10,255 nucleotides of DNA from positions 1 to 10,255 of the forward strand of contig CAMBPA010000019.1 in assembly GCA_945869355.1 (NCBI GenBank), read 5' to 3'. Positions within the stretch are counted from its first letter, which is position 1, and the number at the start of each line of letters is the position of its first letter. The notes beneath the pieces are model-generated. The model did not search any database, had not been told where the DNA came from, and saw nothing but the letters and a program-made list of their open reading frames with translations. Positions 1 through 8,503 of the stretch are shown one piece after another. Both the position numbers and the translations under genes were made by a program. This DNA comes from Bordetella parapertussis. GTDB taxonomy: Bacteria; Pseudomonadota; Gammaproteobacteria; Burkholderiales; Burkholderiaceae_B.

Positions 1-244
1 CAAGGTACTGTCGTGCGACCGAAACAACTAGACGCAAATGCGACAACACCAATTCACGGGCCGCAGCAATGTCCTGCTCGTCACGCAGGCGACGCGCAAG
101 CAGATTCTCTTGCTCGGCCGTGAGCATCGGCAGTCGGTTAACCGTCGAAATATAGGCATCGATCGTTCCCAAGGCGCCGGGATTCGATATAGCCATTGCA
201 AGTTGTGAAGGCTGCAGTGTCAAGGCGGTAGAACTCGTTGTCAT
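1..244 (-). CDS. rpoH: RNA polymerase heat-shock sigma factor sigma-32 (RpoH), N-terminal part, cut by window edge
   Basis: Reading the minus strand from the ATG at 244-242 gives 81 uninterrupted codons up to the window edge. Residues 26-41 (GTIDAYISTVNRLPML), the following LTAEQE...LARRLRD stretch and residues 66-81 (VLSHLRLVVSVARQYL) match the start of sigma-70 family region 1.2/2.1 as found in betaproteobacterial RpoH. RpoH directs RNA polymerase to chaperone and protease promoters after heat or protein-folding stress. The start is chosen because TAGGAG lies 8 bases upstream (plus-strand 253-258). An in-frame ATG 12 codons further up (280-278) has only a weak ribosome site and would start right beside the CIRCE operator. 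The gene is transcribed divergently from the SdiA-regulated-domain gene. Identity comes from family recognition; the diagnostic RpoH box and region 4 lie outside the window, so another sigma-70 group member is possible but unlikely, given the CIRCE and sigma-E-like signals upstream. Confidence 0.9.
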   Translation of the reverse strand, partial: MTTSSTALTLQPSQLAMAISNPGALGTIDAYISTVNRLPMLTAEQENLLARRLRDEQDIAAARELVLSHLRLVVSVARQYL

Positions 245-252
245 TAAACTAG

Positions 253-258
253 CTCCTA
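253..258 (-). promoter_or_regulatory. Shine-Dalgarno site of rpoH
   Basis: The minus strand reads TAGGAG here, 8 bases before the ATG at 244. It is a strong match to the anti-SD sequence and decides for this ATG over the in-frame ATG at 280. Confidence 0.75.
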
Positions 259-281
259 ACCTCGAAGCTTTCAGTGCCATT

Positions 282-308
282 TTAGCACTCTGAGCTAACG
301 AGTGCTAA
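282..308. promoter_or_regulatory. CIRCE element (HrcA operator) in front of rpoH
   Basis: The sequence is TTAGCACTC (282-290), nine bases, then GAGTGCTAA (300-308). This is the canonical CIRCE consensus with all nine positions of each arm matching and the standard 9-bp spacer. CIRCE is the binding site of the HrcA repressor, best known in front of groESL and dnaK operons. Here it lies 38 bp upstream of the rpoH ATG and touches the -10 of the putative sigma-E promoter, so bound HrcA would cover the transcription start. In the transcript the same sequence can form a 9-bp hairpin at the 5' end. It also lies 118 bp upstream of the divergent gene at 426 and could affect that gene, although no promoter for it was recognised. 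Confidence 0.93.
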
Positions 309-336
309 TAAGACGATTGATTTGTGCAAAAGTTCC
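309..336 (-). promoter_or_regulatory. Probable sigma-E (RpoE)-type promoter of rpoH
   Basis: On the minus strand, GGAACTT (336-330) is followed after 16 bases by TCTTA (313-309). The -35 is a full match to the sigma-E consensus GGAACTT; the -10 differs by one base from the TCTGA type. The arrangement closely resembles the E. coli rpoH P3 promoter (GAACTT, 16 bases, TCTGA), which is known to be sigma-E dependent. Initiation would fall around 302-305, inside the first CIRCE arm, giving a leader of about 60 nt. The assignment is inferred from motif and context; no start-site data are available here, and other rpoH promoters may exist. Confidence 0.68.
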
Positions 337-425
337 GCAATTCTTGCGAGGGTGTTAATCTCAGTACGCTCCGGGCGCAAGGCTGCCGTGATTTGTAGCC
401 GTAACGTCCGTCCCTGGATTTGGGT

Positions 426-1373
426 ATGTCCGATTTAGTCAAATTTCTTTCAAAGATCCTGCTGGCATGCCTACTCGTTATTGGTGTAGGCTGGGCGACC
501 TACATCGGCGTGCGCTACTACCACGCTGAACAGGTGGCCTACCGATGGATTTCAGGCCTCGCGGCCAAACAAGCGGCCTGGGAAAAAAAGATTGCTGAAT
601 CCGGCGGCAATACGCTAACTGGTTATGCTGGACCAACTGAGCCCCAAGTGGTTGACACGCAAGTGGGGGGCAAGTTCTCCGGCCTGACCTACGACCCCCT
701 GCAAAAGCGCTTGTGGACGGTAGTCAATAAGCCCACCGCGCTTGTTGCCCTTTCAACCGATGGTCAAATGTTGGCGACCTACCCCGTCAAAGGGATGTCT
801 GACATCGATGGCGTGGCGTGGCTCGGCGGAAATAAAATCGCGTTGGTAAACGGGCGTCGTAACCGGGTGGTGATCACGGAAGTGCCCGCCACACCTCAAG
901 TCCTTGATGTCACACGGGCTTTTGCCTTAGTGTTGCGCTTCACAGAAGGTGAAGACGCGAACTATGGATTTAATGGCTTGGGTTATGACCTCAAACGCGA
1001 TCGCCTGTACCTGTCCAAAGAGCACAGTCCGCGCGCGCTTTACCGCATTAGTGGCCTGAACAATTTACAAGCGGCTGACTCCCGAGGGCTACGGATTGAA
1101 AACATCAGTCATTGGCTCGATGATGTCCCCTTCGCGACGGACCTCTCCTCTGTCGAGGTTGATCCAACCACCGGCCGCGTTTACCTGTTGAGTGAAGAAT
1201 CCCAGCTCATCTTGCAGCTCGATGGCGACAGCGGTGATGGCAAAGGCATGTTGTCCCTTTCTACAAAAGGAAATAAGCCTCTGCCGCGCCCTGAAGGAAT
1301 CGCCACTGACGACGAGGGCAACATTTACATCGTCAGCGAGCCCAATCTCTTCTACAAGCTAAAAAAGCCCTGA
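426..1373 (+). CDS. Membrane-anchored SdiA-regulated-domain (YjiK-like) beta-propeller protein
   Basis: This 315-residue protein has one N-terminal hydrophobic segment (about residues 8-30) after a short positively charged start, so the bulk should sit in the periplasm anchored to the inner membrane. Residues from about 80 to the end match the SdiA-regulated (YjiK-like) family. Repeated blade-like strands include SGLTYDP...RLWTVVN (85-101), SDIDGVAWLGGNKIALV (125-141), LGYDLKRDRLYLSKEH (185-200), SSVEVDPTTGRVYLLSEE (241-258) and PEGIATDDEGNIYIVSEP (289-306), the pattern of a six-bladed or NHL-like propeller. No catalytic motif is apparent and the physiological role of the family is unknown; the name only records that an enteric member responds to SdiA. 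An upstream in-frame TTG at 420 is possible, but ATG at 426 was preferred; neither has a strong ribosome site. The gene is divergent from rpoH and ends in its own terminator. Confidence 0.82.
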   Translation: MSDLVKFLSKILLACLLVIGVGWATYIGVRYYHAEQVAYRWISGLAAKQAAWEKKIAESGGNTLTGYAGPTEPQVVDTQVGGKFSGLTYDPLQKRLWTVVNKPTALVALSTDGQMLATYPVKGMSDIDGVAWLGGNKIALVNGRRNRVVITEVPATPQVLDVTRAFALVLRFTEGEDANYGFNGLGYDLKRDRLYLSKEHSPRALYRISGLNNLQAADSRGLRIENISHWLDDVPFATDLSSVEVDPTTGRVYLLSEESQLILQLDGDSGDGKGMLSLSTKGNKPLPRPEGIATDDEGNIYIVSEPNLFYKLKKP

Positions 1374-1385
1374 TTTAGGGCTTTT
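1363..1385 (+). terminator. Intrinsic terminator overlapping the stop codon of the SdiA-regulated-domain gene
   Basis: AAAAGCCCT (1363-1371) pairs perfectly with AGGGCTTTT (1377-1385) around the loop GATTT, a 9-bp stem whose 3' arm supplies the U run. The TGA stop (1371-1373) lies at the top of the stem and in the loop. On the minus strand the hairpin is followed by TTTTTT, so it could also stop antisense transcription. It separates the upstream gene from the RAYT-like gene, whose ATG at 1396 lies only 10 bases beyond. Confidence 0.72.
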
Positions 1386-1395
1386 GACGCACGCT

Positions 1396-2097
1396 ATGGC
1401 CAGGCTGCCCCGACTGTATGCAGAGGGTTTTGCCCAGCTCGCCCAAGCCCGATTCGCACACCACGCCGACGCTGTTGTGCGCCAGTCTTTCGCGCTACAG
1501 TTTGCCGAGATTGGGCGCTGGCTTAGGTTGGCACTGGCTGATACCGACACGTTGCTACACGGATGGGTTGTCACGCCTAGCAGTCTAACTTTGCTCGCAA
1601 CACCCGGCAACGAAACCAGCCTAGCCCGCAGCATCCAACAGGTCGGGCGCCATCTGGCAAGCCGGCTTCACGCGGGGGGCGTCTTCGAGGGGCGTTTTCA
1701 CTCCACCATCGCGCAGCCGCAACGCTGGCTTTTACCCTGCTTGATTTGGCTTGAACGCCAACCGGTCAGAGAGGGTCTGGTCACTGAGGCAGACACTTGG
1801 CCCTGGTCTTCTGCAGGCGCCCACACAGGGAACGTAGGGGCCTCTGCAGTCGGCCTACAACCACACGCAGACTACTGGGCTTGCGGTAACACCCCTTTTG
1901 ATCGACAAGCGGTCTACCGAAGGCTCTTGCAAGAGGGCAACTCCCCAGCGCAAGACGCTCAACTGCAAGCCTGCTTGCTCGGGCAATGGGGTCTGGGCGA
2001 CGACGCTTTCCTGTCTGAGCTGAGCAGGCTTGCCAACAGACGTGTACGCCCCGAGAGACGCGGGCGACCCAGAAAAACGGCATCTGCATCGGCTTAA
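1396..2097 (+). CDS. Degenerate REP-associated tyrosine transposase (RAYT)/IS200-like Y1 family protein, probably catalytically dead
   Basis: The 233-residue product aligns by eye along its length with RAYT proteins: MARLPRL at the start, LLHGWVVTPSSLTLLATP (53-70), the VGRH...GGVFEGRFHS block (83-103), IWLERQPVREGLV (117-129), TWPWSSAGAH (134-143) and a C-terminal LSRLANRRVRPERRGRPRK (209-227). Active family members carry an HUH motif in PNHVHLLLTP and a catalytic tyrosine a few residues after the conserved VGR. Here the HUH positions read S63-L64-T65, the tyrosine position is Leu or is missing, and about five residues are lost before GVFEGRF. Single-strand DNA cleavage is therefore not expected, while the fold and the basic DNA-contacting tail are kept. 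The frame is open, arguing for retained function or recent decay. A TTG at 1384 would start inside the terminator hairpin, so ATG 1396 is preferred. No target-site duplication or REP array was seen. Its true role is unknown. Confidence 0.75.
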   Translation: MARLPRLYAEGFAQLAQARFAHHADAVVRQSFALQFAEIGRWLRLALADTDTLLHGWVVTPSSLTLLATPGNETSLARSIQQVGRHLASRLHAGGVFEGRFHSTIAQPQRWLLPCLIWLERQPVREGLVTEADTWPWSSAGAHTGNVGASAVGLQPHADYWACGNTPFDRQAVYRRLLQEGNSPAQDAQLQACLLGQWGLGDDAFLSELSRLANRRVRPERRGRPRKTASASA

Positions 2098-2117
2098 TGC
2101 CAACGTCAGTGGTGAGT

Positions 2118-2175
2118 CCCCAATTAAGTTAAGACAAGCCTAACGGACTATTAATTAGGGACGCACCCCAATTAA
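2118..2175. repeat. Three CCC(C/T)AATTAA boxes in the gltB leader, two forming a palindrome
   Basis: CCCCAATTAA occurs at 2118-2127 and again at 2166-2175, starting 48 bp apart. An inverted variant, TTAATTAGGG, occupies 2151-2160. The last two copies form an imperfect palindrome with a 5-base ACGCA spacer, matching at 9 of 10 positions. Sited 79-136 bp before the gltB start, the arrangement looks like an operator with an auxiliary half-site. The palindrome is followed by TTTT and could instead act as a weak terminator for the upstream gene. The regulator is unknown. Confidence 0.5.
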
Positions 2176-2243
2176 TTTTCTTGCGCTGCCATAAAACCAA
2201 GCGTATTGTTTTGCCCTCGCACTGCAACATGGCGCAAGCCCTC

Positions 2244-2247
2244 GGAG
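2244..2247 (+). promoter_or_regulatory. Shine-Dalgarno site of gltB
   Basis: GGAG stands 6 bases before the ATG at 2254. It selects this start over the in-frame TTG at 2206, which would add 16 residues with no family resemblance and has no ribosome site. Confidence 0.75.
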
Positions 2248-2253
2248 CTTTTT

Positions 2254-5200
2254 ATGTCGACGTTTCCTTTGAGTTTTCACCCTACCAAGACCACCCGCAC
2301 CACAGCAGCCCCTCAATCGGGACTGCCTGTTGCTCAAGGGCTGTACTCACCCGCCAACGAACACGACGCTTGTGGCGTGGGCTTTGTGGCGCACATCAAA
2401 GGGAACAAGACGCACGCCATCGTTGAGCAAGGCCTCAAGATTCTCGAAAACCTGGATCACCGGGGCGCAGTGGGTGCGGACAAACTCATGGGAGACGGTG
2501 CAGGCATTCTGATCCAAATCCCGGATGCGTTTTATCGGCAAGATCTAGCCAAACAAAACATCACCTTGCCCGCTCCTGGTGAATATGGCGTGGCCATGGT
2601 GTTTCTGCCAAAAGAGATCGCTTCGCGTCTGGCATGCGAACAAGAGCTCGAGCGTTCAGTGCGCGCTGAAGGTCAAGTCGTACTGGGTTGGCGTGATGTG
2701 CCCGTAGACACCGACATGCCGATGTCGCCCACGGTGCGTGCCTGTGAGCCTGTGATTCGTCAACTATTTATCGGCCGTGGCGCCGACGTGATGGTACCTG
2801 ATGCACTAGAACGCAAACTCTATGTGATTCGCAAAACAGCAAGCCACGCGATTCAAGCGATGGGTCTGGCGCACGGCAAAGAATATTTCGTCCCGTCGGC
2901 ATCGGTGCGTACGGTTGTTTACAAAGGTTTGCTCCTCGCCGATCAAGTCGGTCGCTACTACCGCGATTTGGCCGATCCGCTCACCGTATCAGCGGTCGCA
3001 CTCGTCCATCAGCGCTTCTCAACAAACACCTTCCCCGCTTGGCCACTCGCACACCCGTACCGGATGATTGCGCACAACGGCGAGATCAATACCGTGAAAG
3101 GTAACTTCAACTGGTTGCGCGCGCGCGAAGGCATGATGCAATCCGCTGTGCTGGGCGATGATCTCAAAAAGCTCTACCCGATTGTGTACGAAGGTCAGTC
3201 TGACACGGCAACGTTCGACAACTGTCTTGAGCTCCTCGTCATGTCCGGCTATTCACTCGCGCACGCGATGATGATGATGATCCCGGAAGCCTGGGAGCAA
3301 CACACACACATGGATCCTAGCCGCCGCGCGTTTTACGAATATCACGCCGCGATGATGGAACCTTGGGATGGCCCAGCAGCCGTCGCCTTTACCGATGGCC
3401 GTCAAATTGGCGCGACGCTCGACCGAAACGGACTGCGCCCTGCGCGCTACCTCATCACCGATGACGACATGGTCATCATGGCCTCAGAAGCGGGCACCCT
3501 GCCCATTCCTGAAAACCGTATCGTCAAAAAATGGCGTCTGCAACCCGGCAAGATGTTCTTGATCGACCTTGAACAAGGCCGCATCATCGACGATGCCGAA
3601 ATCAAGGCGCAGTTGGCGAGCTCACGTCCCTACCGCCAATGGATCGACCGCTTGCGCGTCAAGCTCGACTCTTTACCTTCTCCAACCAAAGTGGACGCAC
3701 CCATCGGCGCGCCAGCATCTTTGCTCGACCGTCAACAAGCGTTTGGCTGGACACAAGAAGACTACAAATTTATTCTTGAAGTCATGGCCGAATCAGGCGA
3801 AGAAGCCATTGGCTCCATGGGTAACGATGCGCCGCTCGCGATTTTGTCGAGCCGCGCCAAGCCGTTCTACAACTACTTCCGACAGTTGTTTGCACAGGTT
3901 ACCAATCCACCAATCGATCCTATTCGTGAACAGATGGTGATGTCGTTGGTGTCGTTTATTGGGCCCAAGCCAAACCTGTTAGACATCAACAACGTCAACC
4001 CGCCACTGCGTCTTGAAGTGACACAGCCCATTCTGGACTTCAAAGAAATGGCTCGCATTCGTGCGATCTCTGAAGTAACCGGGGACAAGTTCCGCAGCTC
4101 GGAGCTAAACATCAGCTACCCCGCGGCATGGGGTGCAGACGGCATCGAAGCACGCCTTGCCGCCTTGTGCGCACGCGCGGTCGACGCCGTGAAAAGCGGT
4201 ACAACCGTATTGATTCTGACGGATCGCAACGTTGACAACGCTCACGTCGCGATTCCCGCGTTGCTGGCCACTTCGGCCATTCACCAACATCTAATTCGCG
4301 AAGGCTTGCGCACCAACACCGGATTGGTCGTTGAAACAGGCTCAGCGCGTGAGGTGCATCACTTCGCCTTACTCGGTGGCTACGGCGCCGAAGCCATCCA
4401 TCCCTACCTTGCACTGGAAACGCTCGCTACCATGGGCAAAGACGCAGACAAGGCGATCAAGAATTACGTCAAGGCGATTGGCAAAGGCTTGAACAAGGTG
4501 ATGTCCAAGATGGGCATCTCGACCTACATGTCTTACTGCGGCGCCCAAATCTTTGAAGCCGTTGGCTTGCGCACCGCGTTGGTCAACAAGTACTTCTCCG
4601 GAACGGCAAGCACGATCGAAGGCATTGGGATCTTCGAGGTCGCGGAAGAAGCTCTTCGCACACACCGCGCCGCGTTTGGTAACGATCCCGTCTTGGCCAA
4701 TGCACTTGACGCGGGCGGTGAATATGCCTACCGCGTGCGCGGCGAAGAGCACATGTGGACACCAGACTCTATCGCAAAATTGCAACACGCCACGCGCGCG
4801 AACAACTACAGTACTTACAAAGAGTATGCACAGCTGATCAACGACCAAAGCCGCCGTCACATGACGTTGCGCGGTTTGTTTGAATTCAAAGTGGATCCTG
4901 CTCGCGCGATTTCGCTAGACGAAGTCGAGCCCGCCAAAGAAATCGTCAAGCGTTTCGCAACAGGTGCGATGTCTTTGGGCTCGATTTCTACCGAAGCGCA
5001 CTCTGTGTTGGCTGTTGCCATGAACCGCATCGGTGGTAAATCTAACACCGGTGAAGGCGGTGAAGACGAGCTGCGTTATCGCAACGAGTTGCGTACCGGA
5101 AAAAGCGGTATCGCAGCTGGCGCCACGCTCGCTTCCGAGCTCGGCGCTGATCGCATCGCGGCTGATGTTCCCCTGCAAGCAGGCGACTCCATGCGCTCGA

Positions 5201-6993
5201 AAATCAAACAGGTAGCCTCGGGACGTTTTGGTGTCAGCGCAGAATACCTGTCCAGCGCTGATCAAATTCAAATCAAAATGGCGCAAGGCGCCAAGCCAGG
5301 CGAGGGCGGCCAACTTCCTGGTCACAAGGTGTCTGAATACATTGCGAAGTTGCGCTGCTCCGTGCCCGGAGTCGGTCTCATTTCGCCGCCACCTCATCAC
5401 GACATCTACTCGATCGAAGATTTGGCTCAGCTTATTCATGACCTCAAAAACGTCAATGCCAAAGCATCGATTTCGGTCAAGCTCGTCTCCGAAGTTGGCG
5501 TAGGTACTGTTGCCGCGGGCGTTGCGAAAGCGAAAGCGGATCACGTCACGATCTCTGGACACGACGGTGGCACCGGTGCCTCGCCGGTTTCTTCGATCAA
5601 GCACGCTGGGACGCCGTGGGAACTCGGTTTGGCTGAAACGCAGCAAACACTGATGCTGAACCAGTTGCGCAGTCGTATTCGTGTTCAGGCTGACGGCCAA
5701 ATGAAAACGGGTCGCGATGTTGCAATTGGTGCATTGTTAGGCGCAGACGAATTTGGTTTCGCCACTGCACCGCTGGTCGTAGAAGGTTGCATCATGATGC
5801 GTAAATGCCATCTGAACACCTGCCCGGTCGGGGTGGCTACGCAAGACTCCGTTCTGCGTGCAAAGTTTCAAGGCAAGCCTGAACACGTCGTGAACTACTT
5901 CTTCTTCGTCGCCGAAGAGGTGCGTGAAATCATGGCGCAGCTGGGCATCCGGAATTTCGACGACCTCGTGGGACGTGTCGACTTACTCGATACTCGCACA
6001 AGTATCGAGCACTGGAAAGCACACGGTCTGGATTTCAGTCGCGTGTTCTACCAGCCAAGCAATGACAGCCCACGCCGTCAGATTGAAGGTCAGGATCACG
6101 GTCTCGAGGCCGCCCTTGATCACGAATTGATTGAACGCAGTAAAGCTGCCATCGAACGTGGCGAAAAAGTCTCCTTTATTGTCCCAGTCCGCAACCGTAA
6201 CCGCACGATCGGCGCCATGTTGTCGGGTCGTATCGCCTCACGTTACGGAGATGGAGGTCTGCCAGATGACACGATTCATATTCAATGCAACGGCACCGCC
6301 GGCCAAAGCTTTGGCGCTTTCCTTGTGCGAGGTGTGACACTAGATCTGGTGGGCGAAGGCAACGACTACGTTGGCAAAGGCTTGTCAGGTGGTCGCATCA
6401 TCGTTCGTTCGCCAAATGATTTCCGTGGCTTGGGCCCTGAGCACATCATTATTGGCAACACGGTGCTGTACGGCGCCACGGCCGGCGAGGCCTATTTCAA
6501 CGGTGTGGCCGGCGAACGCTTTGCCGTGCGCAACTCGGGCGCTGCTGCAGTCGTCGAAGGCACGGGCGACCACGGTTGTGAATACATGACCGGAGGTACG
6601 GTCGTCGTGTTGGGTCAAACCGGCCGTAACTTTGCGGCGGGCATGTCCGGCGGGGCGGCCTACGTGTGGGATCCAGAAAAAACCTTCGCCGAGCGTTGCA
6701 ACATGACAATGGTCGAGATCGAGCCGGTTCTTTCCTCGAACGAACAGCAAAAAGCGCAAGGCATCGATGTCTGGCACAGCATGGCTCGCGGCGGTGATCG
6801 TGAGACCGACGAAGCGATTTTGAAACGGCTAGTAGAAAACCACTTCCGCTACACAGGCAGTTTCGGCGCGCGCGATCTGGTCAGCAATTGGGAAAGCGCT
6901 CGTTCCAAGTTTGTCAAAGTTATGCCTGTCGACTATAAGCGCGCGCTCGGTGAAATGTGGCGTGCGGCTAACCCTCAGCCTAAAGCAGCTTAA
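2254..6993 (+). CDS. gltB: Glutamate synthase (NADPH) large (alpha) subunit
   Basis: This 1579-residue protein makes two glutamates from glutamine plus 2-oxoglutarate, the assimilatory half of the GS-GOGAT cycle, in the cytoplasm. The N-terminal class II amidotransferase domain starts at Cys40 (in [10 protein letters not shown]), the expected nucleophile after removal of a 39-residue propeptide; R254 ([11 protein letters not shown]) and N275-G276 (IAHNGEINT) belong to the glutamine site. A central linker domain follows, then the FMN-binding synthase domain from about 880 to 1250 with [10 protein letters not shown] (929-938) and GHDGGTGAS (1102-1110). The 3Fe-4S cluster cysteines are C1179, C1185 and C1190 in [12 protein letters not shown]. 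The C-terminal GXGXG beta-helix domain spans about 1310-1500. Length and motif order are typical of the family and no frameshift is seen. It is followed 9 bp later by gltD, whose product delivers electrons from NADPH. Confidence 0.98.
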   Translation: MSTFPLSFHPTKTTRTTAAPQSGLPVAQGLYSPANEHDACGVGFVAHIKGNKTHAIVEQGLKILENLDHRGAVGADKLMGDGAGILIQIPDAFYRQDLAKQNITLPAPGEYGVAMVFLPKEIASRLACEQELERSVRAEGQVVLGWRDVPVDTDMPMSPTVRACEPVIRQLFIGRGADVMVPDALERKLYVIRKTASHAIQAMGLAHGKEYFVPSASVRTVVYKGLLLADQVGRYYRDLADPLTVSAVALVHQRFSTNTFPAWPLAHPYRMIAHNGEINTVKGNFNWLRAREGMMQSAVLGDDLKKLYPIVYEGQSDTATFDNCLELLVMSGYSLAHAMMMMIPEAWEQHTHMDPSRRAFYEYHAAMMEPWDGPAAVAFTDGRQIGATLDRNGLRPARYLITDDDMVIMASEAGTLPIPENRIVKKWRLQPGKMFLIDLEQGRIIDDAEIKAQLASSRPYRQWIDRLRVKLDSLPSPTKVDAPIGAPASLLDRQQAFGWTQEDYKFILEVMAESGEEAIGSMGNDAPLAILSSRAKPFYNYFRQLFAQVTNPPIDPIREQMVMSLVSFIGPKPNLLDINNVNPPLRLEVTQPILDFKEMARIRAISEVTGDKFRSSELNISYPAAWGADGIEARLAALCARAVDAVKSGTTVLILTDRNVDNAHVAIPALLATSAIHQHLIREGLRTNTGLVVETGSAREVHHFALLGGYGAEAIHPYLALETLATMGKDADKAIKNYVKAIGKGLNKVMSKMGISTYMSYCGAQIFEAVGLRTALVNKYFSGTASTIEGIGIFEVAEEALRTHRAAFGNDPVLANALDAGGEYAYRVRGEEHMWTPDSIAKLQHATRANNYSTYKEYAQLINDQSRRHMTLRGLFEFKVDPARAISLDEVEPAKEIVKRFATGAMSLGSISTEAHSVLAVAMNRIGGKSNTGEGGEDELRYRNELRTGKSGIAAGATLASELGADRIAADVPLQAGDSMRSKIKQVASGRFGVSAEYLSSADQIQIKMAQGAKPGEGGQLPGHKVSEYIAKLRCSVPGVGLISPPPHHDIYSIEDLAQLIHDLKNVNAKASISVKLVSEVGVGTVAAGVAKAKADHVTISGHDGGTGASPVSSIKHAGTPWELGLAETQQTLMLNQLRSRIRVQADGQMKTGRDVAIGALLGADEFGFATAPLVVEGCIMMRKCHLNTCPVGVATQDSVLRAKFQGKPEHVVNYFFFVAEEVREIMAQLGIRNFDDLVGRVDLLDTRTSIEHWKAHGLDFSRVFYQPSNDSPRRQIEGQDHGLEAALDHELIERSKAAIERGEKVSFIVPVRNRNRTIGAMLSGRIASRYGDGGLPDDTIHIQCNGTAGQSFGAFLVRGVTLDLVGEGNDYVGKGLSGGRIIVRSPNDFRGLGPEHIIIGNTVLYGATAGEAYFNGVAGERFAVRNSGAAAVVEGTGDHGCEYMTGGTVVVLGQTGRNFAAGMSGGAAYVWDPEKTFAERCNMTMVEIEPVLSSNEQQKAQGIDVWHSMARGGDRETDEAILKRLVENHFRYTGSFGARDLVSNWESARSKFVKVMPVDYKRALGEMWRAANPQPKAA

Positions 6994-7002
6994 GGAATTA
7001 TC

Positions 7003-8469
7003 ATGGGAAAAATTACTGGATTTCTCGAAGTCAATCGGTTGCAGGAAGCATCCGAGGTCCCGGCGAATCGCCTCAAGCACTGGCGCGAGTTCATACTCCA
7101 CCTGACAGACGAACAAGCAGGCAAACAAGCTGCGCGCTGTATGGACTGCGGCATTCCGTTTTGTAACAACGGCTGCCCCGTGAACAACATTATCCCTGAC
7201 TGGAATGATCTTGTTTATCGCCAAAACTGGCGTGGCGCTTTGGATGTGCTGCACTCCACCAACAACTTCCCAGAGTTCACGGGACGCATCTGCCCCGCGC
7301 CCTGCGAAGCTGCCTGCACCCTTAACATCAATAACGACGCAGTGGGCATCAAGTCCATCGAGCACGCCATCATTGACAAAGGTTGGTCCGAGGGCTGGGT
7401 TGTTCCCCAGCCGCCAGAACAGAAGACGGGTAAAAAAATTGCTGTCATTGGTTCGGGCCCCGCAGGTCTGGCTTGCGCGCAGCAGTTAGCACGTGTGGGC
7501 CACGACGTGACCGTCTTCGAAAAAAACGACCGTATTGGCGGCCTGCTTCGCTACGGCATCCCTGACTTCAAGCTTGAAAAGCAGTTGATTGATCAGCGTG
7601 TGGCGCAAATGCACGCCGAAGGTGTGACCTTCAAAACCTCACACTACATCGGTCAGGCCGGGGACTCGCCTGACAAAGCACTCACGGTCAAGACGCCCGA
7701 AGCGCTTAAAAGAGAGTTTGATGCCGTCGTGTTGGCGGGCGGCTGCGAGACACCTCGCGATTTGCCCGTCTCCGGGCGTGAGCTCGACGGCGTAATGTAT
7801 GCCATGGACTTCCTGCGCCCGCAGAACAAGATCGTCGCTGGCGACAAAGTCGCCGGTCAAGTGTTGGCAGAGGGCAAGCACGTGGTCGTGATTGGCGGTG
7901 GCGATACCGGTTCAGACTGCGTCGGCACCAGTAATCGCCATGGCGCGAAGTCGGTCACGCAGATCGAATTGATGCCTCGGCCCCCCGAAAGCGAAAACAA
8001 GGCACTGACTTGGCCCTATTGGCCCGCGAAACTACGCACCTCATCCTCCCACGAAGAGGGTGCAGAGCGTGACTGGGCACTGACCACCAAATCACTGGTC
8101 GGCAAGAACGGCAAAGTAGAAAAACTCGTCGCTTGCCGCGTCGAGTGGGTCAAGGACAAGTCGACTGGCCAGATGAAAATGCAGGAAGTGAAGGGCTCTG
8201 AATTCGATATTCAAGCTGATCTCGTCTTGTTAGCAATGGGTTTTGTCGCCCCGGTGAGCAACATACTCAAAGCCTTCGGTATCGATCAAGACCCACGCGG
8301 CAACGCTCGCGCCAATACGGACGACTACCGTAGTAGCGACGACAAGGTTTTCGCAGCGGGTGATATGCGCCGTGGCCAGTCCTTGGTGGTATGGGCCATT
8401 CGGGAGGGTCGTCAGTGCGCGCGCTCGGTGGATGAATTCCTGATGGGCTCGAGCGTCTTGCCTCGCTAA
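7003..8469 (+). CDS. gltD: Glutamate synthase (NADPH) small (beta) subunit
   Basis: This 488-residue flavoprotein oxidises NADPH and passes electrons through FAD and iron-sulfur clusters to the FMN of GltB. The N-terminal ferredoxin-like region carries C46, C49, C54 and C58 ([13 protein letters not shown]) and C97, C101 and C105 (CPAPCEAAC), ligands of the 4Fe-4S clusters. An FAD-binding dinucleotide fold has GSGPAG at 150-155 and an acidic strand end at VFEK. The NADPH-binding fold has GGGDTG at 298-303. The C-terminal [19 protein letters not shown] completes the FAD site as in other GltD proteins. Its ATG is 9 bp after the gltB stop, with AAGGA (6992-6996) overlapping that stop, so the two are almost certainly one operon. 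Related reductases (PreT, NfnB-like) share the fold, but adjacency to gltB and full-length similarity settle the assignment. Confidence 0.97.
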   Translation: MGKITGFLEVNRLQEASEVPANRLKHWREFILHLTDEQAGKQAARCMDCGIPFCNNGCPVNNIIPDWNDLVYRQNWRGALDVLHSTNNFPEFTGRICPAPCEAACTLNINNDAVGIKSIEHAIIDKGWSEGWVVPQPPEQKTGKKIAVIGSGPAGLACAQQLARVGHDVTVFEKNDRIGGLLRYGIPDFKLEKQLIDQRVAQMHAEGVTFKTSHYIGQAGDSPDKALTVKTPEALKREFDAVVLAGGCETPRDLPVSGRELDGVMYAMDFLRPQNKIVAGDKVAGQVLAEGKHVVVIGGGDTGSDCVGTSNRHGAKSVTQIELMPRPPESENKALTWPYWPAKLRTSSSHEEGAERDWALTTKSLVGKNGKVEKLVACRVEWVKDKSTGQMKMQEVKGSEFDIQADLVLLAMGFVAPVSNILKAFGIDQDPRGNARANTDDYRSSDDKVFAAGDMRRGQSLVVWAIREGRQCARSVDEFLMGSSVLPR

Positions 8470-8503
8470 AGACCTCTCAGACCCTGCAATGGCGGTGCAG
8501 ATA

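Noticed and set aside
356-384. Possible sigma-70 promoter for rpoH on the minus strand (TTGCGC, 17 bases, TAACAC)
   Set aside because: The -10 matches only 3 of 6 positions; far weaker than the sigma-E-like promoter nearer the gene, though a second start cannot be excluded.
1363-2176. The RAYT-like gene as an intact IS200-type insertion sequence
   Set aside because: No matching ends, no target or guide sequence and no catalytic residues were found, and the two flanking hairpins are unrelated in sequence.
2206-2253. TTG start at 2206 adding 16 residues to GltB
   Set aside because: No ribosome site precedes it, while the ATG at 2254 has GGAG at the right distance and gives a propeptide length usual for GltB.
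3267-3281. ATG run in gltB (four Met codons) as a possible repeat tract
   Set aside because: Met-rich MMMIPEAW is a normal conserved stretch of GltB; the tract is short and in frame.
4369-4860. Minus-strand open frame of 163 codons inside gltB
   Set aside because: Shadow of gltB coding sequence; no independent support.
4915-5700. Open frame of 261 codons on the minus strand inside gltB
   Set aside because: It lies wholly opposite conserved FMN-domain coding sequence, shows no family resemblance and has the low-complexity composition expected of an antisense shadow.
6829-7365. Minus-strand open frame of 178 codons across the gltB-gltD junction
   Set aside because: It is antisense to two well-conserved genes, with no ribosome site or recognisable domain.
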